Source: Azospirillum sp. OGB3 (lineage in GTDB: Bacteria > Pseudomonadota > Alphaproteobacteria > Azospirillales > Azospirillaceae). Taken from it: 64,000 bases of DNA. Positions 24,117 to 32,033 of this stretch are shown in pieces (positions within the stretch are counted from its first letter, which is position 1; each line of letters begins with the position of its first letter). The position numbers were made by a program, and so were the translations under genes. The notes under the pieces are model-generated. The model searched no databases. It was given only the letters and a program-made list of their open reading frames with translations, and was not told where the DNA came from. The stretch lies in contig NZ_JACHYN010000018.1 of NCBI RefSeq assembly GCF_014192915.1, forward strand, positions 48,492 through 112,491. Reading direction: 5' to 3'.

Positions 24117-25172
24117 ATGTTCCAGTACACGCTGGACATCTTCTCCGAATCCGCCCCGGCTCCGGCCTCCACACTGGACCCCGTCTCGGTTCCGTTCTTT
24201 GAGCCAGACCTCGCTCGCTACGATCACATTCTCGTAGCGTTCAGCGGAGGTAAGGACAGTATAGCAATGGTTCTTGATCTGATAGAACGCGGTGTAGACC
24301 CTGAAAAGATTGAGCTTTGGCACCATGACATTGATGGCAGGGAGGATGCCGGCAACTTCATGGATTGGCCAGTGACGGCAGATTACTGCCGAAAGTTCGC
24401 CGCAGCGTTCAACCTGCGCATCTATTTCTCCTGGCGCATAGGCGGCTTCAGGCGTGAACTCCTGAAGGACAATGCCATGATCGCTCCGGTGGCCTTCGAA
24501 ACACCCGATGGCCTGAAGGTGGCCGGCGGCGAGCGCGGCAAGATCGCGACCCGGCGGCGCTGGCCAGCACTCACCCCCGACCTGCGCGTACGCTGGTGCA
24601 GTGGTTCCTTGAAAGTGGATGTGATGTCCATAGCAATCAACAATCAAGAGCGGTTCCGGGGCAAGCGCGTCCTGGTGATGACCGGGGAACGGGCGTCCGA
24701 GAGCGCGAACCGGGCCAAGTACCTCCCCTTTGAGAACCACCGCTGCAACGCTCCCGGCCAACGCGTCAACCGGACGGTCCATGTCTGGCGGTCCGTGCAT
24801 GCGTGGAGTGACGAAGAGGTCTGGGCGATCATCCAGCGCTTCGGGGTGGTCGCCCATCCGTGCTACCACCTTGGCTGGGGCCGGGCATCCTGCGCCGGCT
24901 GCATCTATGGCTCACCGTCGCAGTGGGCCAGCCTGCGCGTGGCGGCTCCCGAGATGTTCGGCGTGATCTCGGGAATGGAAGGCGAGCTGGGGCACACCAT
25001 CCAACGGGATGAAACGGTCACCCAGCGCGCCGACCGCGGCCGTGCGTATGACATGGATGCGGAGACCATACGCGTCGCGATGTCCCGCACCTACGACGGG
25101 CCGATCCGCGTGGCTCCCGCGGACTGGCGCCTGCCGAAAGGCGCCTACGGTGAGAACGCCGGGCCCTGTTGA
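24117..25172 (+). CDS. PP-loop PAPS-reductase-family protein, 351 aa
   Basis: SGGKDS at residues 43-48 is the ATP PP-loop. Cys249, Cys259 and Cys262 (HPCYHLGW, then SCAGC) form a C-terminal Cys cluster like that of phage-encoded PAPS-reductase-like proteins. Such proteins activate a substrate with ATP, often for sulfur transfer, but the phage and plasmid members have no established reaction. GGAG lies upstream of the ATG. It is divergent from mucR and carries the TGTACGATAT box, linking it to the DndC-like and DarB-like genes. Confidence 0.75.
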   Translation: MFQYTLDIFSESAPAPASTLDPVSVPFFEPDLARYDHILVAFSGGKDSIAMVLDLIERGVDPEKIELWHHDIDGREDAGNFMDWPVTADYCRKFAAAFNLRIYFSWRIGGFRRELLKDNAMIAPVAFETPDGLKVAGGERGKIATRRRWPALTPDLRVRWCSGSLKVDVMSIAINNQERFRGKRVLVMTGERASESANRAKYLPFENHRCNAPGQRVNRTVHVWRSVHAWSDEEVWAIIQRFGVVAHPCYHLGWGRASCAGCIYGSPSQWASLRVAAPEMFGVISGMEGELGHTIQRDETVTQRADRGRAYDMDAETIRVAMSRTYDGPIRVAPADWRLPKGAYGENAGPC

Positions 25173-25197
25173 CCGCAGGGCGCTCTCCTTTTTGTTC
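25161..25197 (+). terminator. rho-independent-type terminator
   Basis: GCCCT (25161-25165) and AGGGC (25175-25179) form a stem at the stop codon, followed by CGCTCTCC and a run of five T. Confidence 0.5.
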
Positions 25198-25261
25198 GGC
25201 CCACTTCGCTCTGTCGGACGGCCTCCGCTCCGGGTATGCTCCCGGTGAGAGGTGAAGCCCG

Positions 25262-25552
25262 ATGTCCTACCGTAACAACCGACGACGCAACAGCTTGGGC
25301 CTGCTGGCTGTGGCCATCTTCATATCGGCCCTGGCCGTGGCGAGCCAGGTGCTGGCGTGGTTGCACGCGGCGACGGTGATCGCGGGTGCGCTGATTGCGA
25401 CGGCCCTGGTAGCGTGGCTTGGTCTGCGCTTTGCGGCTTTCTGGCACGACATTTGGACCACGCGCCGCGCCTTCAACCAGGCGGTGGACGAGGCCAACGC
25501 GCATCGCAACATGGAGCCGCTGTCTCACCTGAACACGGACACGCGCAGTTAG
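25262..25552 (+). CDS. small membrane protein, 96 aa
   Basis: The basic N-terminus (YRNNRRRNS) is followed by two hydrophobic segments at about residues 13-33 and 36-58, with a charged cytoplasmic tail. A CCGGG-TATGCT-CCCGG hairpin (25230-25245) precedes the start, loosely like the leader elements at 4-9 kb. Unrecognised; could be a holin-like or inner-membrane accessory protein. Confidence 0.5.
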   Translation: MSYRNNRRRNSLGLLAVAIFISALAVASQVLAWLHAATVIAGALIATALVAWLGLRFAAFWHDIWTTRRAFNQAVDEANAHRNMEPLSHLNTDTRS

Positions 25553-25598
25553 CTCTTACCTCATGGGCTGATGTGGCCATCCTGGTCGTCCAGTCACG

Positions 25599-25800
25599 GT
25601 GAAAGTGGTGGAGAGCAGCCTGTCGCGTAAGCTCGACGGCCTGGAGCCGCGGCTCACCCGTCACGGCTACAACGTGCGCTTCCTGGCCAACCAAGTCGGC
25701 GCCAAGCCGGCGGATCCGCCGGTTCTTGCGCGGGGGATTGGGTGGTGTCCGCGCGCAGGAACTGACCCAGCAGATGCGGGCAGCCGGGCTCCCGCTATAA
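25599..25800 (+). pseudogene. frameshifted small helix-rich protein gene
   Basis: A GTG-started frame reads KLDGLEPRLTRHGYNVRFLA and continues to AKPA at about 25713. From there the sense continues only in another frame (IRRFLRGGLGGVRAQELTQQ, then MRAAGLPL and TAA at 25798). One base appears to be missing around 25711-25716. The combined protein would be about 66 residues and reads as a small helical DNA-binding-like protein. The flanks (25553-25598, 25801-25877) show nothing else. Confidence 0.45.
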
Positions 25801-25877
25801 CGGGGGCTTGTCTCACGGATCGCGAGCCGACGCCCACAATCTCGGGTCGGCCCGCCAACGACCTCGGGCCGCTACAC

Positions 25878-26072
25878 CTATCGACCGAGCGGCGGGGGTG
25901 GGTCGTTCTGTCCAGGCACCGTGGACTCTTCCCGCTCCGGCTGAGCCGGCGTGGCCCGTTCTGACGGCCGCAAGTCAGGCGGCGGGGAGGGCGTCATTAG
26001 GATAGCGAACGGCGCGCATCCCGCCAACGTCAGGTGGAAAAGGGCGGCCAAAGCCAGATATCTGCGCTTCAT
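25878..26072 (-). CDS. small lipoprotein, 64 aa
   Basis: The start MKRRYLALAALFHLTLAGC is a short lipoprotein signal with a Leu-Ala-Gly-Cys lipobox (Cys19). The mature part is Pro/Glu-rich and unstructured. Entericidin- or lysis-type lipoproteins have this form, but nothing more specific can be said. Weak ribosome-binding site. Confidence 0.45.
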   Translation of the reverse strand: MKRRYLALAALFHLTLAGCAPFAILMTPSPPPDLRPSERATPAQPEREESTVPGQNDPPPPLGR

Positions 26073-26175
26073 TGTCTAAGTGGGAATTCCGTCAAACACA
26101 GCGACATATTCTATCGTTTTACTCGGACGCAGAACAGTTTTTATTTTGCTGACTGCTTTCGCGTCTTGCAATAAA

Positions 26176-26188
26176 GCCCGTTACGGGC
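26176..26188. promoter_or_regulatory. GCCCGTTACGGGC palindrome, copy 3
   Basis: Identical inverted repeat ending 34 bases before the helicase ATG at 26223. AT-rich DNA lies upstream (26095-26175) and GCCAAAATTG downstream. Confidence 0.6.
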
Positions 26189-26222
26189 CAAAATTGCGCA
26201 AAGCCGTTATGGAGCTTCCCTC

Positions 26223-27482
26223 ATGCTCTCCCTGGTAAAGCGAATGGCCGCCGCAATCGTCCCGCAGAACACCCACGACGACACCTCGCCCAGCGATGAG
26301 CAGTTCGCCGCGATCCGCACGATTGAAGACTGGTACAGCGACAGGCGCGCCCCTCAGGTTTTTTTCCTCGGCGGCGGCGCCGGCACTGGCAAGTCGTTCA
26401 CCGCGAACAAGGTGATCGAACGGTTCAAGGAACGGAACAAGGTCAAGAAGGTCGTGTCCGGCGCCTACACCGGAAAGGGTGCGCACGTCCTGCGCAAGAA
26501 GGGTGTCAAGGACGCGATGACCATCCACCAGATGATCTACGAGCCACGCGAAGACGAAGAAACGGGACAAGTCCACTTTGTCTCACGCCTCGACGGTCCT
26601 GCCGCCGAGGCGGACCTGATCCTACTGGACGAATGTTCGATGATCGACGAGCGGCTGGCGAACGACATCCTGATGTTCGGGAAGAAGGTGCTGGTTCTGG
26701 GCGATCCCTATCAGCTTCCTCCAGTCCACGGCTCTGGCGCCTTCACAAAGAGCGCTCCGGACTTCCTGTTGCGCGAGATCCACCGACAGGCCAAGGAGAG
26801 TCCCATCGTCCGGCTGGCGACCATGATCCGCAATGGCGAGTTGCCGCGCCGTTTCGGATCGGCAGGCGCGGCGCACGTTCTCCCGCTCACCCCTCAGACC
26901 CAACGCCTCGTTGCCCGCCGTTCGACCCAGACGCTGTGCGGGGTTCACAAGGTTCGCTTCGCCTATACCAGTCGCCTGCGCGCCCTGCGCGGGTTCTCCG
27001 GTCCGATGCCGAAGCGGGGAGAGCCGATTCTCTGCTGCAAAAACAACAGCGACGCTGCGCTTTTCAACGGCATGATGGGCGTTATGACGGGGGACGCCGA
27101 GCTGGGTTTCGAAAGAGGGGAGCGCGTCTTCAATCTGTCTGTCCTGATTGAGGACGAGACGAAGAGACGGACGGGCCTGCCGACCTCGCCCTGGATGTTC
27201 CAACAACATTTCGACCAGAGTATCACCCGCCCCAAGGTCAGGAAGGGCATCGAAGAGTTTGATTTTGGCTACGTTCTTACTGTCCATAAAGCACAGGGCA
27301 GTGAATGGGATAGCGTGACGGTCATTGATGACTCGCGCGTCTTTCGCGACGACCGTTGGCGCTGGCTTTACACCGCCGTCACCCGCGCCAGCGAAGAACT
27401 GGTTTTGCTCCTGAGAGAAGACCTTGGCGGCAAATGGAATATGCCAGCGTTCGACGACTGCCCATTGCCGCTCGCCGCTTAA
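26223..27482 (+). CDS. SF1 helicase of the RecD/Dda type
   Basis: 419 residues with all main SF1 motifs: Walker A GGGAGTGKS (50-58), Walker B LILLDECSMID, motif III GDPYQLPPV, motif V TVHKAQGSEWDSV and motif VI YTAVTRASEEL. Size and motif spacing fit a phage Dda/RecD2-like 5'-3' helicase that acts in replication or recombination. Preceded by the palindromic signal, which places it with the DndC-like and DarB-like genes. Confidence 0.85.
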   Translation: MLSLVKRMAAAIVPQNTHDDTSPSDEQFAAIRTIEDWYSDRRAPQVFFLGGGAGTGKSFTANKVIERFKERNKVKKVVSGAYTGKGAHVLRKKGVKDAMTIHQMIYEPREDEETGQVHFVSRLDGPAAEADLILLDECSMIDERLANDILMFGKKVLVLGDPYQLPPVHGSGAFTKSAPDFLLREIHRQAKESPIVRLATMIRNGELPRRFGSAGAAHVLPLTPQTQRLVARRSTQTLCGVHKVRFAYTSRLRALRGFSGPMPKRGEPILCCKNNSDAALFNGMMGVMTGDAELGFERGERVFNLSVLIEDETKRRTGLPTSPWMFQQHFDQSITRPKVRKGIEEFDFGYVLTVHKAQGSEWDSVTVIDDSRVFRDDRWRWLYTAVTRASEELVLLLREDLGGKWNMPAFDDCPLPLAA

Positions 27483-27560
27483 TTCTCAACACCGCACATT
27501 GTCGAGTGTCGCAGTAAGACGAAGGAAATCGGGAGTTTTCTAATAGGCGCCGGGAGCCTT

Positions 27561-27613
27561 AATATCGTACAAGGCGCATTATTCTGTTGTCATAATGCAC
27601 CCTGTACGATATT
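27561..27613. promoter_or_regulatory. two ATGCNCYCTGTACGATAT boxes in inverted orientation (copies 3 and 3')
   Basis: A plus-strand box at 27595-27612 (ATGCACCCTGTACGATAT) faces a minus-strand box at 27562-27579 (ATGCGCCTTGTACGATAT). Together they form a 22-bp imperfect inverted repeat around a 9-base spacer. The plus copy lies 35 bases before the start at 27648. The minus copy points back into the helicase gene, where no minus-strand gene is seen, so it may be operator or RNA hairpin rather than promoter. Confidence 0.6.
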
Positions 27614-27647
27614 CTCTATGTGTTCCCCAAACACACCCGAGGCTCCA

Positions 27648-28007
27648 ATGCGCATGTTCCACCCACCACCCGGATCACAGAACGACCTTTTCGGCCCGCA
27701 GCAGCCCCCGCTTTGGCAGACCACGAATGCCCGTTGGATCATTGAGGAAGGCGACCACAAGGGGCAGCGCTGCATTCTGAAAAGCAGCTTCGATAGCGAG
27801 CGCGGAGATCGGTTCGGTCGCGTCATCATCGAAGACACCCGCGAGGAGATCGTCCTTCCAGTGACGGATTTCCGGCTCCTGATGGATACGGTCGTTCCAC
27901 CCGGCGTAGAGCCTTTCCGCGTGCGCCGTCCGCGCACCGCCATCGCCGATACGCCGGCTTATCAGCCGATCCAGCCAGTCGAGGCTCGCTCCCTGCACGC
28001 GGCCTAA
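27648..28007 (+). CDS. hypothetical protein with N-terminal QNDLF, 119 aa
   Basis: The ATG at 27648 follows GAGGCTCC, the same leader style as the DarB-like gene (GAGGCCCC). An earlier in-frame ATG at 27618 is less likely. Residues about 10-15 read SQNDLF, a canonical-looking clamp-binding pentapeptide (QNDLF) near the N-terminus. The rest is a small beta-rich domain (NARWIIEEGDHKGQRCILKS; VIIEDTREEIVLPVTDFRLL), SH3-like in pattern. Unrecognised family. Confidence 0.6.
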   Translation: MRMFHPPPGSQNDLFGPQQPPLWQTTNARWIIEEGDHKGQRCILKSSFDSERGDRFGRVIIEDTREEIVLPVTDFRLLMDTVVPPGVEPFRVRRPRTAIADTPAYQPIQPVEARSLHAA

Positions 28008-28008
28008 G

Positions 28009-28057
28009 AAACCGTCGGCGGCGCTCCCTTCTTCGTTCGGGAGGCGCGCCGCGGTTT
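28009..28057 (+). terminator. long imperfect hairpin between two genes
   Basis: AAACCG (28009-28014) pairs with CGGTTT (28052-28057), and GGCGGCGC pairs with GCGCGCC inside. CCC/GGG flanks the loop. It directly follows the stop codon. It may terminate transcription or protect the upstream mRNA. Confidence 0.45.
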
Positions 28058-28104
28058 CCACACCGCACCCACAAGCCTATTCACACCTGGAAGGAACCTT
28101 CCTC

Positions 28105-28845
28105 ATGTCTCACCGCAAGGGCGACCGTGTCAGCATGGTCCACCCCAAGAAGAAGACGACGGTTCACGCCGTCGTGTTCAAGGTCACCACCAAGGTTTCC
28201 GTCGCCACCGACGATCTGGAGGTCTTCACCGGCGGCCCAGCCGCATTCACCCCGTCCACCGCACCCGTTCCGGCCAAGCTGCGCGATTTCCTGGCGACCA
28301 TGACGCTGGAGAAGGGCGCCCGCGTCGAATACGACCACGAGGGCGCGATGGCGTACGGCATGGTCAGCAAGGGCGGAGAGAACGTCGTCGTTATCCTGGA
28401 CGGAGGGCGGCAGGAAAGCCGTGGCCCGGCCTACCTCTATCGCCGGTCCAACCAGCCCCTGCCGGTCGATCCACCGTCGGACATGGACAGGTGGGCCGTC
28501 ACGAAATACCGCGAGGTCAAGGCGCTGAGCGAAGAGACGCCGTGCTTCACGGCGACGATCACCTATGACGGAAAGCCGGTCCTCCTCGTCGACAATCACG
28601 GCCAAGGCGCGCCCAATGCCTACAATTACCACCCGAAGGCTCCCAAGAGCACCAATTGGGAAGCGAAGCTGCTCAACGATGTGAAGGCCTGGGCCGAGCG
28701 GTTCGGCTGCGGCAACCCGGTTCCCGGCCCCATCGACGACTGGCTGGACTGGCACGTCAGGGAGCGCCCCTTCGCCGTCACCGCGTCCGCGCACTTCAAG
28801 AACTGGAACGCCATGACGGCCAGACTGCGCAAAGCGGAGGTCTGA
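28105..28845 (+). CDS. hypothetical protein, 246 aa
   Basis: The first 40 residues (KGDRVSMVHPKKKTTVHAVV, then KVSVATDDLEVF) and residues about 75-100 (MTLEKGARVEYDHEGAMAYG) look like two SH3-like beta barrels. The C-terminal half is mixed, with an aromatic-rich WLDWHVRERPFAVTA. GGAAGGAACC precedes the ATG. No known family; first of four closely spaced co-directional genes. Confidence 0.5.
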   Translation: MSHRKGDRVSMVHPKKKTTVHAVVFKVTTKVSVATDDLEVFTGGPAAFTPSTAPVPAKLRDFLATMTLEKGARVEYDHEGAMAYGMVSKGGENVVVILDGGRQESRGPAYLYRRSNQPLPVDPPSDMDRWAVTKYREVKALSEETPCFTATITYDGKPVLLVDNHGQGAPNAYNYHPKAPKSTNWEAKLLNDVKAWAERFGCGNPVPGPIDDWLDWHVRERPFAVTASAHFKNWNAMTARLRKAEV

Positions 28846-28850
28846 CCGCA

Positions 28851-29261
28851 ATGCAGAGCCCGGCATCCCCTGTCTGGTACGTCCCCGGCGACGACATGCC
28901 GATGGTTGAGCCGACGGCGACACGCGCCATGTTGGGCCCATGGATCGCGGCCTCCGACACCCTCGTTGAGGGCCGCTGGCTCGTGGCTGTCGTCAGCACC
29001 CGACGTCGGGTGTTCGACGAGAAACTACGCCGGCGCGTCACACGGAGCTGGCGGATCGGCCACTTCCTCATCTGGCGCGACGGCGAAGCCGCGCCAACGC
29101 TGGACCTGACAACCTACCGCGACATCGTGCAGGAGGCTCGCGCCCACAGCGTCGACGAGATCGTGGTGCATGGGCGTCTCTGCTCGATCGGTGGAACGTC
29201 TATTCGCTTCGAGCAGTTCGGGGTGCGATCACAAGAACAGAATGTGGGGTTGGTTGGATGA
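28851..29261 (+). CDS. hypothetical protein, 136 aa
   Basis: The ATG at 28851 is five bases after the preceding stop; a longer frame extends back into that gene and is rejected. Small alpha/beta protein with several Trp and Arg (RSWRIGHFLIWRDGEAAP). The stop overlaps the next ATG (ATGA at 29258). Unrecognised. Confidence 0.5.
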   Translation: MQSPASPVWYVPGDDMPMVEPTATRAMLGPWIAASDTLVEGRWLVAVVSTRRRVFDEKLRRRVTRSWRIGHFLIWRDGEAAPTLDLTTYRDIVQEARAHSVDEIVVHGRLCSIGGTSIRFEQFGVRSQEQNVGLVG

Positions 29262-29842
29262 CCGGCTCCCGCTTTTGCCGCCATCAACCGGTTGAGGCCG
29301 TGGAGTACTGCTTCGACGGACGTTGCAAGGGGGGAAACTGCCTGGGGTATTGCACGAAGGATCGGAAGGCGCAGCGCGAGGAAGCGGCAAACTGGCTCAG
29401 GCAGGGTGCCAGCGTCGTCTGCACCTACGACAGCCGGATCATGGGCGACCATATGACTGGCCGCGTCGGGACGATCCGGCGACTCTGCGGGCCACCGTTC
29501 GATGACCACTGCTACGTCGACTTCCTGCCTATCGGGCGCGAACGGAAGCCGCGCGAGCGCATGATGCAGTTGAGCCGCCTGGAGCCGTTCGATCCGGAGG
29601 CGCCCTGGCGACCGGTGCTGGATGGCGAGCAACTCCGAACCCTGGCGGCGATCCAGGAGAATCCCTCCGTGCCGCTTGTCTGGGTGCAGGAGCGAAACAG
29701 CCGCTGGCGTCTGGCTCAAACCCTCGCGGCTTTGGGATTCGTACGGCGCCCGCCGGGAAAGAAGGCCTGGGAGGAGCCGTGGACACTTACCGAGCGAGGG
29801 CAGGGGGCCCTTGCTCTGCTGGCCCAACCGCCGTCGGCGTAG
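29258..29842 (+). CDS. Cys-rich hypothetical protein, 194 aa
   Basis: It overlaps the preceding gene by four bases. The first 45 residues hold Cys/His (FCRHQ, YCFDGRCKGGNCLGYC), enough for a zinc site. The middle is SH3-like (GASVVCTYDSRIMGDHMTGR). The C-terminal 60 residues look like a winged helix (WRLAQTLAALGFVRRPPGKK, then WTLTERGQGALALL). A nucleic-acid-binding role is inferred. Family unknown. Confidence 0.5.
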   Translation: MTGSRFCRHQPVEAVEYCFDGRCKGGNCLGYCTKDRKAQREEAANWLRQGASVVCTYDSRIMGDHMTGRVGTIRRLCGPPFDDHCYVDFLPIGRERKPRERMMQLSRLEPFDPEAPWRPVLDGEQLRTLAAIQENPSVPLVWVQERNSRWRLAQTLAALGFVRRPPGKKAWEEPWTLTERGQGALALLAQPPSA

Positions 29843-29933
29843 GCCTCGGTACGTCCACTGGCCTGCGTCCGCGTCATCACCCGCTCGCCGCCTTTCCCGC
29901 ACCGTGAATCCGTCCGCGACACCGGAGCGCTCC

Positions 29934-30617
29934 ATGACCGTCATCTTCCCTCTCCCGATCCTGTGCACCGCCGAGTTGGACGCCCTCATGGCGATCCATG
30001 CCGATCCCGCCTGCTCCATCGTCGGAAGGGGCACGGTGCCGACCGACCGCCTGCTGGAACTGCACAACGCCGGCGTCCTGGTGAAGCCCGCCTATTACGA
30101 GCGCGACGGCAAGCCGTGGCCGGTGTCGGCGCGGGGCTTGGCGGTCCTCCGCGCCGCTGGCCTGATCCCGGATGTGGATCCGATTGAGTGCGTAGCCGCC
30201 GTCCGGCAGGAGGGCGGTTATGCCGCCATGGAAGGGGCACCGGTTCAGCCCTGGCTCCCCACTCTCACCCGCTATCCCTACGCCATTTCGGTCAAGGGCG
30301 AGGTGCCGCTCACCCCTGGCTGGACCCATGTGTTCACCGGCCATGATGGGCCGGGAACCGATGACTGGTTCGTGCTGCTCCGGCTTCCGCCCAAGACACC
30401 GGGCACGCGGATACGCGTGATCCATAAGGAGCCGGAGTTCTCGCTATCCAGCACCGAGGGCATGACCGGAATCCTCACGACTTCGCCGCTGGCGGGCGAG
30501 TGCAAGAGCTGCGACTTCCCGAACAGCCCCTACTCGTGGTTCGCCCCGGACGAGGTGTGGAAGTCGTACTGGCACACTTGTGTGACCCGGCTCGACAAGG
30601 TGGAGCTACTGCCGTGA
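29934..30617 (+). CDS. hypothetical protein, 227 aa
   Basis: The start at 29934 is preferred to in-frame upstream starts inside the previous gene. The N-terminal 75 residues look like a winged helix (RLLELHNAGVLVKPAYYERD, then WPVSARGLAVLRAAG), like the C-terminus of the preceding protein. The later part has CKSCDFPNSPYSWF, a possible metal knuckle. Unrecognised; the end overlaps a GTG that starts a frameshifted gene. Confidence 0.5.
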   Translation: MTVIFPLPILCTAELDALMAIHADPACSIVGRGTVPTDRLLELHNAGVLVKPAYYERDGKPWPVSARGLAVLRAAGLIPDVDPIECVAAVRQEGGYAAMEGAPVQPWLPTLTRYPYAISVKGEVPLTPGWTHVFTGHDGPGTDDWFVLLRLPPKTPGTRIRVIHKEPEFSLSSTEGMTGILTTSPLAGECKSCDFPNSPYSWFAPDEVWKSYWHTCVTRLDKVELLP

Positions 30618-30934
30618 AGGTGGACATCTACCGCAACAACCATACCGGCCTTTGGTCGATCCGCGCCACAGAGGGGCGCGGAAGGGCAAGGTAATCGGGT
30701 CCTCCGACCAGCTGGAGGTGCGCGACTGCACCTTTCGTGTTTCGAAGAGGCGCCAGCAGGCGGTAATTCGCACCGGTCAGCGTGAAGTCCATGCGTGGGT
30801 GGCGGGCAACCCTCATCACCGATTCAGCGGTGCCGCCGGACAAAGCGATGGACTTTACATACAACCCGTTCTGCGCCCCGACCTTCACCCGTCTGTGCGA
30901 CTGCGCGCTGATCTGGGCCGCGAGCACCTGCTGA
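30614..30934 (+). pseudogene. small phage-type gene broken by two frameshifts
   Basis: GTG at 30614 overlaps the previous stop (GTGA) and reads VKVDIYRNNHTGLWSIRAT. The sense then continues in another frame with GKVIGSSDQLEVRDCTF and REVHAWVAG up to about 30806. It then returns to the first frame with DFTYNPFCAPTFTRL, ending at TGA 30932-30934. The pieces join into one approximately 105-residue protein of a type seen in alphaproteobacterial prophages (YRNL/WSVR, VHAWVxG, VTYNPF pattern, from memory). Compensating single-base changes near 30670-30690 and 30800-30808 would restore it. Real decay or sequencing errors are both possible. Confidence 0.5.
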
Positions 30935-30973
30935 TTCATCGGCCGCCGCGCCACCGCGCTGCCCTAGCCGCCA

Positions 30974-30991
30974 CCGTCCATCCCCGACACC
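30974..30991 (+). repeat. 18-bp leader repeat, copy 1
   Basis: CCGTCCATCCCCGACACC lies 43 bases before the third PP-loop gene's ATG (31035). The same 18 bases occur at 31975-31992, before the next gene. Confidence 0.6.
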
Positions 30992-31034
30992 GAGCGACCC
31001 AGCACGGGTGGCCGCAGCCGCCAGGACTCCAGCT

Positions 31035-31970
31035 ATGACCGCCATCTGTCGGCCCACTGCCGCCTCTACCCTGCTTGATCTGCCGAACGTCATCGCCGAA
31101 GCGCTTGTCACTGGCGCGGCGCTGGCGCTGTCGATCAGCGGCGGGAAGGATTCGCAGGCGATGCTGAACCTGCTGACCCGGCATCCCCAGCGTTCCCTCT
31201 GGTCAGGGAAGATGTTGGCGCTCCACGCGGACCTCGGCCGCATGGAATGGCGAGAGACTGCGGCAACCGTCGAGCGCCAAGCGCACGACGCAGGATTGGA
31301 ACTCGTCGTGGTCAGCAGGCCTAAGGGTGACCTGCTGGAGCGGATGAAATCGGAGATGCGGCGCACCGCTCCCGAAGGGAAACCCTTCTGGCCCACGGCT
31401 ACGAAACGGTACTGCACCGCCGAGGCAAAGCGGGACCAGCTCGTGAAGGTTCACCGCCGGCTCGGTGGCGTCGTCATCGCCGCTCAGGGAATCCGGGCCG
31501 AGGAAAGCCCCAGGAGAGCCAAGGCCCAAGTGGTGACGGTCGAACGGCGCGCGACCTCCAAGCGCATCCGGGATCTATCCCCGGCCGAAGCCCTTGCAGA
31601 GCGCAAGCCGGAGGAGCGCCTGGTGCTCAACTGGCTCCCGATCTTCGGCGTCCTTATCGCCGACGTTTGGGCAGCCTGCGACACGAGCGTTTTTGAGCTG
31701 GAGCAGCGCCGCGCGCTTTACCGAGCCTACCGCGAGACGGGAGACGCCGCCCTGCTGGCTGCCGCGCTCGACGGGTGGACGGCGCACGCAGCATATGTCT
31801 TCGGCTCCAGCCGCCTGTCATGCGCCCTTTGTGTCCTGGCCTCCCGGCAGGATCTGGAAACCGGTGCGATCCACAACCCGGCCCTCTTCGCTGAACTTCT
31901 CGCGATGGAGCGAGAGTCCGGCTTCTCGTTCCAACCCAACCTTCGGCTGGCCGGTCTCACCGCCCGCTGA
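31035..31970 (+). CDS. PP-loop PAPS-reductase-family protein, 311 aa
   Basis: SGGKDS at residues 35-40 is the PP-loop. The C-terminal Cys pair SCALC (C263, C266) and an intermediate RYCTAEAKRDQL are typical of phage PAPS-reductase-like proteins. It is the third member of this superfamily in the window and the closest in size to phage forms. It lacks the two conserved upstream signals but has the 18-bp leader repeat. Reaction unknown; sulfur or nucleotide transfer is inferred from the fold. Confidence 0.75.
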   Translation: MTAICRPTAASTLLDLPNVIAEALVTGAALALSISGGKDSQAMLNLLTRHPQRSLWSGKMLALHADLGRMEWRETAATVERQAHDAGLELVVVSRPKGDLLERMKSEMRRTAPEGKPFWPTATKRYCTAEAKRDQLVKVHRRLGGVVIAAQGIRAEESPRRAKAQVVTVERRATSKRIRDLSPAEALAERKPEERLVLNWLPIFGVLIADVWAACDTSVFELEQRRALYRAYRETGDAALLAAALDGWTAHAAYVFGSSRLSCALCVLASRQDLETGAIHNPALFAELLAMERESGFSFQPNLRLAGLTAR

Positions 31971-31974
31971 CCCG

Positions 31975-31992
31975 CCGTCCATCCCCGACACC
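31975..31992 (+). repeat. 18-bp leader repeat, copy 2
   Basis: Second exact copy of CCGTCCATCCCCGACACC, 41 bases before the ATG at 32034, almost the same distance as copy 1 from its gene. Confidence 0.6.
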
Positions 31993-32033
31993 AAAGCACC
32001 GCCGCTCGGCCGCTGCCACACCCGGACTCTGCC

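Noticed and set aside
17582..31970. Complete Dnd phosphorothioation operon
   Set aside because: Only DndC-like/PP-loop proteins are present. DndA/IscS-like desulfurase, DndB, DndD and DndE, and restriction genes, are absent from the window.
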